A stretch of 7,413 nucleotides of DNA, taken from the NCBI GenBank assembly GCA_020061125.1, contig JAGUYV010000191.1:1-7413 (forward strand), given 5' to 3'. Within the stretch, counting starts at the first letter, position 1. Every line of letters begins with the position of its first letter. The DNA comes from a bacterium. Its GTDB lineage: Bacteria > UBP15 > UBA6099 > DSWB01. Shown here one piece after another: positions 5,854-7,413 of the stretch. The notes under the pieces were generated by a model. It did no database searches and was not told the origin of the DNA. It was given only the letters and a program-made list of their open reading frames with translations. Position numbers and translations under genes: made by a program.

Positions 5854-6774
5854 CTATTTGAGATATTTACGCAAAAACGCGAGCATTTCATCCCACCCCT
5901 GCTGGGCCATGGCGCGCTCGGCCTTGGGTTTGCCGGACTCGAAGCGGAACAGGAACCCGTGGGTTGCGCCCTTGATGATTTTCATCTTCACGGGCTTTTT
6001 GAGTTTTTCGAGCGCGGTTTTCATTTCCAGGCCCTGGCTCACGGGCACGATCTCATCCTTGTCGCCATAGAGCAACAGCACGGGGGAGTTGATCTTGTCC
6101 GCGTCCAGGGCCGGGGCGCGCTTGCGGAACGCCTCGGGCTTGAGTCCGTCCGGATATTTTCCGTACACCTTCACGCTCAAGGGATCGGACACATCCATGC
6201 CCTTTGCGATCAGATGGTTGTGGTACCAGGTGTGGGTGTTGGTGACGCCGTAGATGCAGGCCACGGCCTTGAAATTCATGCGCGTTGCGGCGAGCAGGGA
6301 CACGATGCCGCCATGGCTGGTGCCCACCATGGCGATGCGGCTTTTGTTCACGCCGGGCCAGCCCATGAGCAGGATGGCGGCGCTGATGGCGTCGTCCACC
6401 TCGCCGTCGGCCACCTCGATTTCACCCTCGGATCCGTCCTCGCCGCGGAAGCTGGGCGCGAAGACCACGAAGCCCTGCGCGGCGAGCTGCTTGCAGCGCT
6501 CTTTGGTGAGGCGCGGCACGCCGTCCACGCCCCCGTGGTTGAACACCACGCCGGGCAGCGCTTTGTTCGCTTTGCGCGGGTCCTGGAACAGAAACCCCTT
6601 GACGCGCAGGCCCGTGCTCCAGTAGGTGATTTCAAACACGGACATGGAGTTGGACTGCGAGACAACGGTCTTTTTGATGATGTCGCCGTCCTGTCTCTGC
6701 GCCATGGCCGGGACGCACAGAGCGCAGAGCAGGAGCGCGCCCAGCAGGGCGCGCGCGGTTCGCGCATGGGTCAT
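5854..6774 (-). CDS. Exported alpha/beta hydrolase (dienelactone hydrolase / prolyl oligopeptidase-like)
   Basis: 306 residues. Residues 1-25 form a signal peptide: basic start, a hydrophobic LLGALLLCALCVP core, then AMA before Gln26 as the likely cleavage site, so the enzyme should act in the periplasm or outside. The mature part has an oxyanion-hole HGG at 80-82, the nucleophile elbow GTSHGG with Ser153, an acid in GDKDEIVP (Asp240) and the base in GATHGF (His272): a complete Ser-Asp-His triad. It should hydrolyse an ester, lactone or peptide bond; the substrate is unknown. Its ATG overlaps the stop of the upstream gene (ATGA), and a GAGGTGA box lies at 6784-6778, which points to translational coupling. 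Dienelactone hydrolase and acyl-peptidase members share these motifs, so the subfamily is uncertain. Confidence 0.92.
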   Translation of the reverse strand: MTHARTARALLGALLLCALCVPAMAQRQDGDIIKKTVVSQSNSMSVFEITYWSTGLRVKGFLFQDPRKANKALPGVVFNHGGVDGVPRLTKERCKQLAAQGFVVFAPSFRGEDGSEGEIEVADGEVDDAISAAILLMGWPGVNKSRIAMVGTSHGGIVSLLAATRMNFKAVACIYGVTNTHTWYHNHLIAKGMDVSDPLSVKVYGKYPDGLKPEAFRKRAPALDADKINSPVLLLYGDKDEIVPVSQGLEMKTALEKLKKPVKMKIIKGATHGFLFRFESGKPKAERAMAQQGWDEMLAFLRKYLK

Positions 6775-7413
6775 GATTCACCTCGGAGCACGCGGGACAC
6801 GCCCGCGGTGAGTTCGAGCATATTGCGGTTTTCGTCCAGTGACAGCGAGCCGCCGCCGCAGCTCGGAGTGATGAGCGCGCGGTCCAGGAGCAGGCTTTCC
6901 CTGATCCCCTTCTTCATGAGGCGCGCGAACCCGTTTTTCAATATCCCGATGAGGCCGTCCAGATCCACGCTGTTGATCGCGGACGAACTCGGCACCACGC
7001 CCCAGGCCAGCGCGCCGCCGCGCTCCAGAAAATCACCGATCTCGCGGAAATACAGGGACACGGCTTCGGCGTATTCGAAGGCGTCGAAATTGATGATTTG
7101 CGTTCTGGTGCGCGCAATCATGCCCCAGTCCGTGTTGCCGCACACATGAATGCCCGGGATCGCGCCGCCCAGCAGCGCGCCTTCCATGACCTCGTTCAGC
7201 GCAGCCACGGTTTCGGTTTCGTTCAGCGGCACCGTGGCCGAGCCGTAACTTTGCAGGTAAGGCTCGTCCACGAAAAGGATTACGCACTCGTTTACGGCCT
7301 TGAGCTGTTGCGCCTGCCACTGGGCCTTGCGCGCCAGGCCCTTGACCACGCCGTCGCGCAGCATGTCGTTGTGCCAGGCCGCGCGCCCGTCCGGGCCGGA
7401 CACGGTGAGGCCC
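6771..7413 (-). CDS. UROD/MetE-like family protein, C-terminal part (5' end outside window)
   Basis: The frame is open to the window end, so the true start is beyond it; a GTG at 7403 is internal, since the sequence before it (ALTVSGPDG) fits the family. Numbered from that GTG, the visible 210 residues have DEPYL at 46-50, GIHVCGNTDW with His86 and Cys88, INFDAFEY with Glu110, a GGALAWGVVP stretch at 129-138, and TPSCGGG with Cys182. His-x-Cys, then Glu 22 residues later, then a late Cys is the zinc ligand order of cobalamin-independent methionine synthase. The protein is therefore probably a zinc-dependent methyl-transfer protein of the broad UROD/MetE superfamily rather than true uroporphyrinogen decarboxylase. 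Whether it is real MetE cannot be decided from a fragment, but the short spacing and divergent motifs suggest a related methyltransferase. It is the first visible gene of the reverse operon. Confidence 0.85.
   Translation of the reverse strand, partial: GLTVSGPDGRAAWHNDMLRDGVVKGLARKAQWQAQQLKAVNECVILFVDEPYLQSYGSATVPLNETETVAALNEVMEGALLGGAIPGIHVCGNTDWGMIARTRTQIINFDAFEYAEAVSLYFREIGDFLERGGALAWGVVPSSSAINSVDLDGLIGILKNGFARLMKKGIRESLLLDRALITPSCGGGSLSLDENRNMLELTAGVSRVLRGES
6778..6784 (-). promoter_or_regulatory. Ribosome binding site of the hydrolase inside the upstream gene
   Basis: GAGGTGA on the - strand lies 3 bases before the ATG at 6774 and inside the last codons of the UROD/MetE-like gene. Together with the ATGA stop/start overlap it fixes the hydrolase start and supports coupled translation. 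Confidence 0.65.

Noticed and set aside
4943-7149. Two long + strand open frames (4943-6070 and 5812-7149) opposite the reverse operon
   Set aside because: Both are shadows of genes with complete catalytic motifs on the - strand (radical SAM, hydrolase triad, zinc ligands); they cross gene borders and have no motif of their own.

Overview
The window looks like a stretch of GC-rich chromosome from an anaerobic, probably Gram-negative bacterium. The anaerobic reading rests on an oxygen-sensitive 2-hydroxyacyl-CoA dehydratase-type system (two iron-sulfur subunits plus an ATP-dependent activase) and a radical SAM enzyme. An exported hydrolase with a classical signal peptide fits a Gram-negative cell. 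The ATTCGTG-type palindromic repeat and the GYF_2/MotA-like membrane proteins resemble what I remember from Planctomycetes/Verrucomicrobia/Lentisphaerae/Hydrogenedentes-like or deltaproteobacterial genomes. No marker gene is present, so the lineage is only a suggestion.

Left part (1-3017, + strand, GC-rich): the 3' end of one dehydratase-family subunit, a complete second subunit 16 bases downstream, a 160-base gap filled by a long imperfect ATTCGTG inverted repeat, the activase (TTG start), and a small cysteine-rich protein of unknown role. These genes probably form one operon for reductive activation and radical dehydration (or ring reduction) of an acyl-CoA whose identity the sequence does not reveal. 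No CoA-transferase or ligase is visible, though one could lie upstream.

Middle part (about 3012-4580, clearly AT-richer): a 1.6-kb insert with two reverse-strand membrane protein genes, a GYF_2 domain fused to a MotA/TolQ/ExbB-like membrane region, then a shorter MotA-like protein. The insert is bounded by a perfect 40-bp direct repeat (2972-3011 and 4581-4620). The first copy is the 3' end of the small cysteine-rich gene and the second is an orphan copy of the same gene end. Deleting one repeat-plus-insert unit (1609 bp) restores a gene of the same length ending in GCC TGA, 10 bases from the convergent radical SAM gene. This is the footprint of a small mobile cassette that entered the 3' end of a gene and rebuilt it. 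No recombinase gene is present.

Right part (4637-7413, - strand, GC-rich): read from the window end inward, the C-terminal part of a UROD/MetE-like zinc methyltransferase-family protein, a secreted alpha/beta hydrolase that overlaps it by 4 bases (ATGA), and a radical SAM/SPASM-type enzyme 41 bases further on. They look like one operon convergent with the dehydratase operon; their joint function is not evident.
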